Below, one piece after another: positions 10,075 through 18,649 of a DNA stretch of 64,000 nt. Source of the stretch: Candidatus Fredericiella danica (lineage in GTDB: Bacteria > Chloroflexota > Anaerolineae > Caldilineales > Caldilineaceae). Made by a program: the position numbers and the translations under genes. The stretch covers positions 1 to 64,000 of the forward strand of contig JADJPH010000025.1 in assembly GCA_016713335.1 (NCBI GenBank), given 5' to 3'. Position 1 is the stretch's first letter; each line of letters starts with the position of its first letter. The notes under the pieces are model-generated. The model was not told where the DNA came from, did no database searches, and worked only from the letters and a program-made list of their open reading frames with translations.

Positions 10075-10563
10075 TCACGGGCCGTGGGCAACATTGTCGT
10101 GGCCCACATTGCCGTGGCAGCGGACGCATTGGAGGGGTTCATCGGTGCCGACGTGCTCCACCATCGAGAGCGCCGTCTCGTGACATTCTACGCAGTTGGC
10201 CTGGGCGATGTCGGCGTTGAACTGGCGAATGCGAAGATGTTCCGGGTAGGATCCCAGGGTGAAGGCAAGGCTGTGATTGAAGCCATTGATGCCCTTGACC
10301 AAGTATTTCGCGGCAAGACTGTCATGCGGGGTATGGCAATCGTTGCACGCCGCCACGGCCTTGTGGGTTGAATGGTTCCAGCCTTCGAATTGGTCGCGCA
10401 TGATATGGCAGTTCATGCAAGCATTGGGATCATTGGAAAAGTAGGAGAAGCCCTGCGCATAGACAAAGGTATAGAGACCAAGTCCGGCCAGGATCCCAAA
10501 AGCAACGAACAGACCTGCCAGCCACCAGTGCTGGCTCTTGCTGAATGGTGACATATCTGCCAC
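10075..10563 (-). CDS. nrfH: Cytochrome c nitrite reductase small subunit NrfH
   Basis: A 162-residue NapC/NirT-family quinol dehydrogenase that anchors NrfA and passes electrons from menaquinol. One N-terminal membrane helix (WWLAGLFVAFGILAGLGLYT) is followed by four haem motifs: CMNCHIMRDQFEGW, CNDCHTPHD, CVECH and CVRCH. Length and order match NrfH. The GTG at 10563 has AAGGAG about 8 bases upstream; an ATG at 10554 is the alternative. It is divergent from the ECF sigma gene. Confidence 0.93.
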   Translation of the reverse strand: MADMSPFSKSQHWWLAGLFVAFGILAGLGLYTFVYAQGFSYFSNDPNACMNCHIMRDQFEGWNHSTHKAVAACNDCHTPHDSLAAKYLVKGINGFNHSLAFTLGSYPEHLRIRQFNADIAQANCVECHETALSMVEHVGTDEPLQCVRCHGNVGHDNVAHGP

Positions 10564-10655
10564 GGCGAAGGCTCCTTCGTTCGATTCGTGATCTATTTTC
10601 AGATGACCGCGTGTAGTTTAAGTGCGCCGTTGTCCGGCGGTTATTGTGCAGAATA

Positions 10656-10691
10656 TCACAAACGTGTCACATGGATAGGACTTTTGTCACA
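10656..10691. promoter_or_regulatory. Direct TCACA repeats in the nrfH / sigma divergent region
   Basis: TCACA occurs at 10656, 10667 and 10687, spaced 11 and 20 bp, in ATATCACA, TGTCACA and TTGTCACA. Direct repeats at about one helical turn are the pattern bound by OmpR/PhoB-type regulators. The regulator is not known. Confidence 0.3.
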
Positions 10692-10795
10692 TTGGGCATT
10701 TGGCCATGTGTGCTCCGCTTGGTTGTCCTGGGAAGCTATGCGACAATACGCGCAACGAAGTGACAGGTGGCGTGTTTTTACAAGAGGATTGTGCT

Positions 10796-11522
10796 GTGCC
10801 AACCAGGCGCCCGTCCGTACTGACGAAATCGATCTTTGGCTACCGGCCGCGACAGCCCGTGGCGCCCGACGTCGGCGACGCGCCGGCAGTTGCAGAGCCA
10901 TTGCCCGTTGACATCGTGGAGGCGCCGGCCGCCGGGATTGAGGATGAAAGTGCGCTTGTCTTGTTGGCACGGACAGATCCTGATGCCTTTGGACAGTTGT
11001 ACGAACGCTATGTCGAACGCGTCTATTCCTACATTTACTATCGGGTGGGCAACGTTCAGGATGCCGAAGATTTGACTGCACGCACATTCTATCGAGCGCT
11101 CGACAAGCTTGACCGCTACGAGGACCGCGGGTTGCCTTTCTCTGCATGGCTGTTTCGGATCGCGCACAACCTGGTCGCCAATTGGCATCGGGATCATGGG
11201 CAACGGCGTTTTCTCTCGCTTGACCGGCTCTGGTGGCACAGCAATACTGAGGATACGCCTGATGAACAGATTGAACAGCATGAGGAACAGGCGGCGCTGA
11301 TGGATGCGATCAGTCGCTTGCCTGAGGAACGGCGCAACCTGCTCCATTACAAGCTCAATACGCCACTTTCGAACCTTGAAATCGGAGAACTGATGGACAA
11401 GAGTGAGTGCCATCAAGTCGCTGTATTTCCGCACCCTGGCGGCGTTACGCAAGGATCTGGAAGAGCGTGGTTGGGGCGGCGCGGAAATCCAAGGGGAGAC
11501 TCATGACAGAGGAATGGCTTGA
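10796..11522 (+). CDS. ECF-type RNA polymerase sigma-70 factor (frameshift near the C-terminus)
   Basis: The region 2 helices read ESALVLLARTDPDAFGQLYE and YIYYRVGNVQDAEDLTARTF; region 4 follows (ISRLPEERRNLLHYKL, NLEIGELMDKSE). A frame change near 11405-11409 is needed to restore the end of the region 4 helix-turn-helix (AIKSLYFRTLAALRKDLEERG) and a stop at 11520-11522. Without it the open frame ends in unrelated residues. I prefer the GTG at 10796, preceded by AGAGGA, over the upstream ATG at 10700. It has a long acidic N-terminal extension of about 45 residues. The next gene overlaps its end, as anti-sigma genes often do. Confidence 0.82.
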
Positions 11523-11754
11523 AGACCGGACACCCCAGGTGCCCCCAGACGAGCGTTTTCGTGCCGAACTACACAAGAAGCTTGAGGAGGTTCATCGAAA
11601 GCAAATGACGGAGCGAAAGCCTGGCGATGCCGCATCGCAGAAGTTCAATATCTGGTGGGCCATCGGCGCCGTTTCGGCGGTGTTGGCCGGGATAGCCGCT
11701 TTGGGGACGTTCGTCTACCTGAAGCGCACGCGAGACGCGGGGCTTGCGGCGTGA
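11503..11754 (+). CDS. Small single-pass membrane protein, possible anti-sigma partner
   Basis: 83 residues: a charged N-terminal part (MTEEWLEDRTPQVPPDERF, then RAELHKKLEEVHRKQ) and one membrane helix (WWAIGAVSAVLAGIAALGTF). The ATG overlaps the end of the sigma gene and has GGGGAG upstream, indicating translational coupling. Small membrane proteins in this position often restrain the sigma factor, but there is no recognisable zinc anti-sigma motif, so the role is inferred from position only. Confidence 0.6.
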   Translation: MTEEWLEDRTPQVPPDERFRAELHKKLEEVHRKQMTERKPGDAASQKFNIWWAIGAVSAVLAGIAALGTFVYLKRTRDAGLAA

Positions 11755-11799
11755 TACAGGTGTAGCAGCGCGGAGGAAATCCAGAGAAGGAAAATCGTC

Positions 11800-11822
11800 G
11801 GGACACGGCACTGCCGTGTCCC
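11800..11822. repeat. Dispersed palindrome family D (GGGACACGGCA), perfect hairpin
   Basis: Two perfect 11-base arms (GGGACACGGCA and its complement) around one base. It lies after the sigma/membrane gene pair. Related copies are at 11867-11887, 44158-44180 and 44443-44457. Confidence 0.7.
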
Positions 11823-11866
11823 GCCAGCGACGAATCTATTTGGGAGGTAGGTCTGTCGGTGGCGGC

Positions 11867-11887
11867 GGACACGGCACCGCCGTGTCC
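11867..11887. repeat. Dispersed palindrome family D, second copy
   Basis: GGACACGGC, a 3-base ACC loop, then GCCGTGTCC. It lies between the convergent sigma and membrane-protein genes and could work as a bidirectional transcription stop, though no U run follows. Confidence 0.65.
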
Positions 11888-11907
11888 TTACCGGGGACGC
11901 GGGTAAT

Positions 11908-12507
11908 TTAGTGGATAGTGCGCTCGTGCAGCAGATCCATGTAGCGGGTCGTTGACGCACCCTCGGCGGGCGGGGTTTCGCCTGGTGATGGCGCGAAGCC
12001 GGTATCCATCATTCGTGTCGGGCCAATCCCTGGGACATCTACCACATTCTGTTGGTCCGCTTGCGCAAGTTTTAGCACGCCGTCGGCCAACGCGGAGGCG
12101 GCTGCCTCGCGCTGATGGATTGATGCTGCGCGGAAGAAGTCCTTCAATCCGGCCAGCACCTCGACCAGGTCATGGATTGGCTTGGCAAGCAGGCCAATCA
12201 AGATGCCTGTAATGGCGATGTCCCAGTTCGCCGGCACTTCAAAAGCAAAACCGGCGGCGAGCGCATCGATCGCCGTGAAGAGGCGCAGGTTCAGTAGATT
12301 GGCGAGCAGGACGCCGGCAAGCGCACCTAGCAGGATACTGGCGCCGATCTTGAATTGTCGATAGCCGGCTGAACGCAACCGTACGGCGCGTTCCGCTTTG
12401 CCGGCGCCAAGCGCCCAGTCAACAATGACCCAGATCAGTTCAAGGATTCGCTCAACGCCGAATGCGGTTACGGACAGCGCGAGCATCATGGACAAAAAAG
12501 TCATCAT
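11908..12507 (-). CDS. Membrane protein of unknown function
   Basis: About 199 residues with an N-terminal helix (LSMMLALSVTAFGVERILEL), a second helix (FKIGASILLGALAGVLLANL), a third (WDIAITGILIGLLAKPIHDL) and a soluble C-terminal tail of about 80 residues (REAAASALADGVLKLAQADQ, then a Pro-rich end). I do not recognise the family. The ATG at 12507 has GGAGAAGG upstream. It follows pepA by 15 bp on the same strand and probably shares its transcript. Confidence 0.6.
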   Translation of the reverse strand: MMTFLSMMLALSVTAFGVERILELIWVIVDWALGAGKAERAVRLRSAGYRQFKIGASILLGALAGVLLANLLNLRLFTAIDALAAGFAFEVPANWDIAITGILIGLLAKPIHDLVEVLAGLKDFFRAASIHQREAAASALADGVLKLAQADQQNVVDVPGIGPTRMMDTGFAPSPGETPPAEGASTTRYMDLLHERTIH

Positions 12508-12522
12508 CAAACGACCCTTCTC

Positions 12523-14022
12523 CTAATAGTTCTCTGCCAATGCCACAAGCAGGCGGACGCCAAAGCCGGTGGCGCCCCTGGGGGTCAGCGCATCTCTCTC
12601 GGCGGTTGCCCAGGCGACGTTGGCGATGTCAAGATGCGCCCACGGGTAACCCTCGGTGAAGTGTTCAATGAATTTTGCACTGGTCGAGACGCCACCGGTG
12701 CGACCACCAGAATTCTTTACCTCCGCCATGTCGCCCTTGATGGCCTCGACATACTCTTCCCACATCGGCATGGGCCAGAGCCGCTCGCCACTCCGTTTGG
12801 ATGCGGCGAGCAAGGCAGTCTCCAATTCCTCGTTGTTGGAGAAGAGACCGGCCGCTTGTTGGCCCAGTGCAACGCCGATGGCGCCGGTCAACGTGGCGAG
12901 GTCCACCACGGCCTTTGGCTGAAAGCGCGCCACATAGGCCAGGGCATCGGCCAGAATCAGACGCCCTTCCGCATCGGTGCTCAAGATCTCCGTGCTCTTG
13001 CCCGTCATGCCGACCAGGATATCACCTGGGCGAAACGCGTTGCCGTCGGGCATGTTTTCGACGGCAGCTGCCACCCCGATCACACGGCGATCGACCTTCA
13101 GACGCGCCAACGCATTCATTGCGCCGATGACTGCGGCGGCGCCGCTCATATCGTGCTTCATCTCTTCCATGCGGTCCGATGGCTTGATGCTGATTCCGCC
13201 CGTGTCAAAGGTGATGCCTTTGCCCACCAGGACCAGGGGTGGTTCGTTGGCAGCCGTACCGGGTGCGTGTTCCAAAATAATCAACTGTGCTTCATGTACG
13301 CTCCCGCGACTCACCGCAAGCAGGATGTTCATGTTCAGGGCAGCCATGTCCGCTTCGTTGAGCACTGTGAAATTCAGACCGGAGCGTGCTGCCAGGACTT
13401 TGGCGCGCGCCGCCATTTCTGCGGGGAAGAGGACATTGGGCGGCTCGTTGGAAAGGTCCCGCGCAGTAATTACCCCATGTGCGATCGCTTCACCACGACG
13501 CACCCCGACATTGAACCGAGGCAGTTTCTGTGGGTCGAACTCAACGACGGTCATTGTTGCCGGCCCCGCCTCTGGCGCCTCGCGTTTGTAGTTCGGCGGC
13601 TGGTAGGCTGCCAGCAACGTGCCTTCGGCGAGCACGGCGCCGCAGGACTCAGGTTCGAGACCTGCCAGTCCCGCGCCGTGGACGATGGTTGCGAAGCTTT
13701 TCACGCCTTTGAGTTTCGCCAGCGCTCGATAGGCGGAGGCTGCGGCTTTGCGTGCAGACTGCAAATCGAATTTGGCAAGTTCGCCAAGTCCGGCTACAAG
13801 CACGCGCGGCGACGGCAATTTGCCGTCGCTATACAGCAGCGTGGTGCTTCCCAGTTTGCCCGTAAAGTCGCCGCTTGCGATCAGGCTGCGAATTGCCCCA
13901 TCGAGCGCCCGATCCACGGCGCCGGTTGCACCACCAGGAACGGTTACCCCTTCGAAGAGGTTCACGACGATGCAGTCTGCTTGTTGTTCGGCCAGGTTGC
14001 CAGGGACAACATTGATTTCCAT
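12523..14022 (-). CDS. pepA: Leucyl aminopeptidase (M17)
   Basis: 499 residues, full length and intact. Cytosolic dimetal exopeptidase releasing N-terminal residues from peptides. The catalytic Lys is in LVGKGITFDTGGISIKP. The second signature is STDAEGRLILADALAYVARF, with Ser in place of the usual Asn before TDAEGRL, carrying the metal-binding Asp and Glu and the catalytic Arg. The N-terminal macro-like domain (about 1-165) is present (ADCIVVNLFEG, RVLVAGLGELAKFDL). It is the first gene of a two-gene unit with the membrane protein. Confidence 0.95.
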   Translation of the reverse strand: MEINVVPGNLAEQQADCIVVNLFEGVTVPGGATGAVDRALDGAIRSLIASGDFTGKLGSTTLLYSDGKLPSPRVLVAGLGELAKFDLQSARKAAASAYRALAKLKGVKSFATIVHGAGLAGLEPESCGAVLAEGTLLAAYQPPNYKREAPEAGPATMTVVEFDPQKLPRFNVGVRRGEAIAHGVITARDLSNEPPNVLFPAEMAARAKVLAARSGLNFTVLNEADMAALNMNILLAVSRGSVHEAQLIILEHAPGTAANEPPLVLVGKGITFDTGGISIKPSDRMEEMKHDMSGAAAVIGAMNALARLKVDRRVIGVAAAVENMPDGNAFRPGDILVGMTGKSTEILSTDAEGRLILADALAYVARFQPKAVVDLATLTGAIGVALGQQAAGLFSNNEELETALLAASKRSGERLWPMPMWEEYVEAIKGDMAEVKNSGGRTGGVSTSAKFIEHFTEGYPWAHLDIANVAWATAERDALTPRGATGFGVRLLVALAENY

Positions 14023-14087
14023 TAGTTCTATCCTTTACTGATTAGCTGCAACAGGCAAACTGCATGCCGGCAAGCCAAAAGGCGTTG

Positions 14088-15354
14088 TTACTGTGCACGG
14101 TCTAGCCTGCGCTGCAAGCGTCTTGCCGCTTCGTCCAACATTTCGTCTGTCTTGCAGAAGGTGAAGCGCGCCAGGTGATCGGTCAGGTGTTGGTGCGCCT
14201 GGCTATAAAATGGACTCGGTGGAATGGCCGCGACGCCCACAGTCTGTGTAAGCCAGCGACAGACGGCGACGTCGCGGCGCGTCCCGTCCGGCACCGGGAC
14301 ATTGAGCGATCCCGTATCGACCACAATGAAATACGAGCCATCCGGTAGCATCGGCGTCAAGCCAATTTCCGCCAACACCGACGCAAGCCGATCGCGTTTG
14401 GCCTGATACAGCGTGCTCAACCACGCGTAATAATCTCGTTGTTCCGCTTCTTCGAGTGCAACTGCGACCGCCTCCTGGAGGGGCGTTGCCACGGCAAAGG
14501 GGATCCATTGGTGAGCCATCAGTACGGCGTGCGCCAGTGGTGGCGGTGCGATTGCCCAGCCAATCTTCCAGCCCGTGACGGAAAAGGTCTTGCCTGCGCT
14601 GCCCAGCGTGATCGTGCGCTCTGCCATCCCCGGCAAGGTCGCAATGCGTACGTGGTGCACGGGGCGTTCGGTGGACGAATAAACCATCCATTCATAGACT
14701 TCATCGCTCAGCACGGTGACATTGTGCTCGATGACACTCGCTGCGATCTGCTCCAATTCAAGTCGGTCAAATACTTTTCCCAGCGGATTCAGCGGTGTGT
14801 TGAGGATCAACAACTTTGTGCGTGGTGAATAGGCTTTTTGCCAATTCCTCGTGGTCAAGTGTCCACTGTGCGGCCAGGCTTGCACCGGCAGGCGCTCGAA
14901 GCGGCACGTAGACGCACCGCCCCCGCCATGGTGACGGCAGCAGGATAGCTGTCGTAGAACGGCTCAATCAGGATGACCTCGTCGCCGGGATTGACCAGTG
15001 CCTGGATGGTGGCAAGATCGCCTCTGTCGCCCCCGTCGTCACCACAATTTCAGTGAATGGATCGAGTTTACGTCCCAGGAGCGGGCTATAGGTTGCTGCC
15101 AAGGCCTGTACGAGGCGTGGATGACCGGCACCCCGTGCGTATTGATTCAAATCGGCCGCAATTGCGGCCTTTGCCGCCGCTTTCACGAAATCCGGCGCCG
15201 CGAAGTTGGGGAATCCCTGACCCAGGTTCACAGCGCCGCTGGCATTGGCAAGCGCCGTGAACTCCGCAAATACGGTGGCGCCGAAATCGCGCACGCGTAA
15301 AGCAACAGGGTCATAAGGATGCTGAATCGATTCAGGTGGGAGTGAAGCAGGCAT
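14088..15354 (-). CDS. PLP-dependent aminotransferase class I/II (methionine/kynurenine-type; three frameshifts)
   Basis: About 420 residues. The N-terminus has VNLGQGFPNFAAPDFVK and NQYARGAGHPRLVQALA, typical of the YbdL/kynurenine aminotransferase group. The PLP lysine is in GSAGKTFSVTGWKIGW, with NTPLNPLGKVF and SDEVYEWMVY upstream. Three breaks are needed: near 15015 (TGATEAIF, then ATIQALVNPGDEV), near 14925 in a G5 tract (TMAGG, then RCVYVPLRAP) and at 14834-14838 in a T5 run (EELAK, then AYSPRTKLL). The joined protein is continuous with the family. Substrate is uncertain. Confidence 0.85.
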
Positions 15355-15493
15355 GCGTTATCCTTGCATGGCAGCGGATGAGCCTGCTTCATTATACCGG
15401 AATTGCGGTGCGACGCCACTACGCCAAAGCGAAGTAGCAGCGTTTGGGCTGATGGGATGCCAGGGGTTGCGGGGGGAGGACCAGCCCCTGGCA

Positions 15494-16177
15494 TTAGTCT
15501 GCTGGGGCCGGATCCGTGTTCAGTTCTTTCATGCGCCCGGTGGCCAGGAAGATGAGTCGCTCCGCGACGTTGGTAACGAGGTCACCGAACCGTTCAAATT
15601 CACGGGCAACGCGCAGTAACTCATATTCTGCTTCAATCTGTTCCGGTGTCTGGGCATCTGCCATCCGGAACATGACCTGTGTGAACGCCTTTGCGTAGAG
15701 CTTGTCAACTTCTTCGTCGGCGCCGGCGGTGGTGGCCGCCAGGGCCATATCATTGTTGACATAGGCATTTCTGGTAGAGTCCAGCATGACCAGCACCGCC
15801 TCGCCCATCTTGTGGATTTCGGGCGGACGGTTCTCCATAGGGCGCGTGTGCATGTGTTTGAGCGCCTTCATGACCCCTTTGGCTTGATCGCCCATGCGTT
15901 CGAGGTCGACAATCATATTCATGACGGCAACGATCAGCCGCAGATCGCGCGCGGCCGGCTGCTGCATGGCAATCAACTCGACGCATTTGTCTTCGATCTC
16001 AAAACGGAGACTGTTGACTTGTTGGTCAAGTTCAGAGACCAGTCCCTGCGTGGAGGGATCCAGTAGATCGTAAGCTGCCAGTGCAAGTTCCATCTGGTGA
16101 TGAACCTTATCGATCATCAACAGGACATTGTCGCTTAACCATTGCAGGTCAGTAACGAATTTTTCTCGCGGGTGCAT
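15494..16177 (-). CDS. phoU: Phosphate signalling/transport regulator PhoU
   Basis: About 227 residues with two PhoU helical repeats. The conserved metal-site pattern occurs in each half (MNMIVDLERMGDQAKGV and VAREFERFGDLVTNVAERL). PhoU links the Pst phosphate transporter to PhoR/PhoB signalling. No pst or phoB gene is in view. The ATG at 16177 follows GGAGTATT. Confidence 0.92.
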   Translation of the reverse strand: MHPREKFVTDLQWLSDNVLLMIDKVHHQMELALAAYDLLDPSTQGLVSELDQQVNSLRFEIEDKCVELIAMQQPAARDLRLIVAVMNMIVDLERMGDQAKGVMKALKHMHTRPMENRPPEIHKMGEAVLVMLDSTRNAYVNNDMALAATTAGADEEVDKLYAKAFTQVMFRMADAQTPEQIEAEYELLRVAREFERFGDLVTNVAERLIFLATGRMKELNTDPAPAD

Positions 16178-16277
16178 CAATACTCCTTCGGCGGGCGCGC
16201 TACATCGGCGGATAAAATTTGCTCGAGTTTACGCGACGGATGTTATAACAAAATCAATGTTCTGTTAACGTTCGACT

Positions 16278-17207
16278 TCAGAGCTGTCGCGCCAACCACG
16301 CACAGCCAAGAATCGGCCCATCATCTCCGGCAGCAGTCTGCAGGATTCGAATCCGCTTGCCAACGGACGCATGACTATATTTCGGGGCTGCATGCCGTGC
16401 CGGTTCAAGTAGCAGATCACCCGATTTGGCGACGCTGCCACCAATGACAAACAGGTCGACATCCACCATCATGGCCATCGTGGCAATGGCGGCTCCCAAG
16501 GCCGTGCCGGCATGTTCCATGACTTCCAATGCCAATGGATCGCCGTCACGCGCCAGGTGCGCCACCTCTTCCCCATTGACGGTGCGCGGCGGTTGCTTGG
16601 CTGCCACCAATGCCCGTTCGTAGTGCCGGCCCAACCAGGGACCGCTCATGAAGGTTTCCACACAGCCGCGGCCACCGCAATTGCAGCGATCGCCGTTCAG
16701 GTCGAGCGTGGTGTGCCCGATTTCGCCCGCAGAGTTGTGGCGTCCGCGGTAGATCTGCCCGTCGAAGATAATGGCGGCGCCGACGCCGGTGCCCACGACG
16801 ACAAAAATCATGTCGCGGGCGCCTCGTCCTGCACCGTAGTGAAAGTCGCCAAGGGCCGCTGCTTTGGCGTCATGCTCGAGGGTAACGGGGACACCGAGCC
16901 GATCACTGAGCAGATCACGTAGCGGCGTATTGTGGAGCCCCGGCAAATTCGGGGGATCGTGTAGCACGCCCGCTTCGTGGTCAACCGGTCCGGGGCTGCA
17001 GACGCCGACTGCCGCGAGGGTTGCGCCTGCGGGCCGATGCGTCGCCAGTTCGTCGATGGCCTCACCCATGCGTGCAACGACCCTGATGATGCCCTCGTGG
17101 TCATTGGTTGGGATCTGACGGACGGCTACGATGGTGTTGTCAGGGCTGACGAGTCCGAAACGGATCTTTGTGCCGCCCAGGTCGACGCCGATCACCCACT
17201 TGTCCAT
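16278..17207 (-). CDS. ROK-family sugar kinase (glucokinase-like)
   Basis: 309 residues, intact. The phosphate loop is GVDLGGTKIRFGLVSPD. The catalytic Asp is in LEHDAKAAALGDFHYG, and the ROK zinc-binding signature is GEIGHTTLDLNGDRCNCGGR followed by GCVE. ROK kinases phosphorylate glucose, fructose, allose or amino sugars. It is the last gene of the glycyl-radical operon, 31 bp after the GlcG-like gene, so it may phosphorylate a sugar or polyol produced there. The specific sugar is unknown. Confidence 0.85.
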   Translation of the reverse strand: MDKWVIGVDLGGTKIRFGLVSPDNTIVAVRQIPTNDHEGIIRVVARMGEAIDELATHRPAGATLAAVGVCSPGPVDHEAGVLHDPPNLPGLHNTPLRDLLSDRLGVPVTLEHDAKAAALGDFHYGAGRGARDMIFVVVGTGVGAAIIFDGQIYRGRHNSAGEIGHTTLDLNGDRCNCGGRGCVETFMSGPWLGRHYERALVAAKQPPRTVNGEEVAHLARDGDPLALEVMEHAGTALGAAIATMAMMVDVDLFVIGGSVAKSGDLLLEPARHAAPKYSHASVGKRIRILQTAAGDDGPILGCAWLARQL

Positions 17208-17238
17208 AGGGTTGCTCCAGTCTCTCCCGCGGGGGAAG

Positions 17239-17646
17239 CTAGCTGATTACTGCCGCGCCAATCTGTGCCAGCACGACGTCCTCGGCCTCCGGCAGCCCGC
17301 TCACGCCGACGGCGCCAACCACCTGCCCATTGGCCACCAGGGGGACGCCGCCACCCCAGCCAATGTAGCGCAGGTCGCCGAAGTTCGTCAGCGGGAAACC
17401 CTGTTCGCGCGAGGCTTTGCCGACGGCCGCGGATTCCTTGCGTTCGCGGGAGGCCGTGAACGCCTTGTTGATGGCGTTGTTGATGGACGCCAGCGGGCAG
17501 CCATCGGTGCGCAGGAATGCGAGTAGCTCGCCGTGCTCATCGGCGACGGCGATGGCCGCGCCTCTGCCCTGTTTTTCAAGTTCGGCACGAATGGCGTCGA
17601 TCACGCGGGCGGCATCGGCGTGTGACAAGTGAGTTGCAGTATACAT
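17239..17646 (-). CDS. GlcG/HbpS-like protein (DUF336)
   Basis: 135 residues covering the whole small haem-degrading/HbpS-like fold (AIRAELEKQGRGAAIAVADE, GFPLTNFGDLRYIGWGGGVP, VGAVGVSGLPEAEDVVLAQI). Members occur in many glycolate, diol and aldehyde catabolic operons with poorly defined roles; some bind haem or cobalamin. It lies between the activase and ROK kinase genes of the operon. Function here is not known. Confidence 0.8.
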   Translation of the reverse strand: MYTATHLSHADAARVIDAIRAELEKQGRGAAIAVADEHGELLAFLRTDGCPLASINNAINKAFTASRERKESAAVGKASREQGFPLTNFGDLRYIGWGGGVPLVANGQVVGAVGVSGLPEAEDVVLAQIGAAVIS

Positions 17647-17737
17647 CGGTGAGTCTCCAATTCAATGAGTATTTTATTCAAGGCTAACAGCGATGGCGTG
17701 ACAGTAGCGTCGCGCCCCCTGTAACGATATCGAATGA

Positions 17738-18649
17738 TTAACCGCCGATCGTGACGGCAAGACCATGCGCCGCAAAGATCGTCGCCATTTCTCTGATCTG
17801 AGCATCGGTGAGCCGTGCGTGATCTACCCACGGAAACTCGCGTCCAAGCGCGGTATATTTTGCTTTGCCCATCGTGTGATAGGGTAGCAGGTCGACGCCT
17901 TGCACCGGCCGCGGCAAATATGCAATGAATTTGGCGATGGCCGCGACGTCCTCAGGCGTGGCGTTGAACCCTGGGATCAGGGGGATGCGGGCGCGCACCC
18001 TGGCGCCGGCAGCCGTGAGCCGCTGTAGATTCGTGAGGATTGGCGCGTTGTCGACTCCAGTAAACTGGCGGTGGGGCGCCGCGTCCACATGTTTGATGTC
18101 GTAAAGGAACAGGTCGACGTGTGGCAGCAGTCGCTCAAAGATCGCCCATTGCGTGTAGCCACACGTTTCCAGCGCGGTGGCGACACCAGCGTCATGTGCC
18201 AACTGCAGGAGTGCGGCACAGAAGTCTGGCTGCATGGTCGGCTCACCACCGGTGACCGTCATCCCGCCCCCGTCACCGTAGAACGGGCGATCGCGCAGAA
18301 CTTCTGCGATGACGTCGCCGGCGGCGCGGCGTGCACCAGTCCAGGTGACGGCGCCGGTCGGGCAAAGCGCGACACGCTCGTCGATTTCAATCCGCTGTGT
18401 CTGATTGCGCTGCTGGCCGCGCCAGTTGGGGAGGCAATGGGTGCATGTTTCGAGAAATTGGCCGCAGTCGATGCATTGCCCGGCGCGCAGCATGGGCTCA
18501 GGATAGGACGCCTGCGATTCCGGGTTGGCGCACCACGCACAGCGCAGTGGGCAGCCCTTGAGAAAGACGTTCGTGCGCAGACCCGGACCGTCGTGCATCG
18601 ACATGCGCTGGATGTCGAAGACGATGCCGGTCACTTGAGAAAGACCCAC
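17738..18649 (-). CDS. Glycyl-radical enzyme activating enzyme (radical SAM)
   Basis: 303 residues, intact. The radical-SAM cluster motif is CPLRCAWC, in FLKGCPLRCAWCANPE. A ferredoxin-like insert with additional Cys follows (CIDCGQFLETCTHC, and CPTGAVTW), as in activases of CutD, HpdA or GldAE type rather than the short PflA. GGGMTVTGGEP is the SAM-binding loop. It installs the glycyl radical on its partner. The GTG start overlaps the stop of the glycyl-radical enzyme by one base (TAGTG), so the two are translationally coupled. Confidence 0.9.
   Translation of the reverse strand: MGLSQVTGIVFDIQRMSMHDGPGLRTNVFLKGCPLRCAWCANPESQASYPEPMLRAGQCIDCGQFLETCTHCLPNWRGQQRNQTQRIEIDERVALCPTGAVTWTGARRAAGDVIAEVLRDRPFYGDGGGMTVTGGEPTMQPDFCAALLQLAHDAGVATALETCGYTQWAIFERLLPHVDLFLYDIKHVDAAPHRQFTGVDNAPILTNLQRLTAAGARVRARIPLIPGFNATPEDVAAIAKFIAYLPRPVQGVDLLPYHTMGKAKYTALGREFPWVDHARLTDAQIREMATIFAAHGLAVTIGG

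Noticed and set aside
12634..14025. 463-codon plus-strand open frame opposite pepA
   Set aside because: It is the antisense of a complete leucyl aminopeptidase and has no recognisable protein features.
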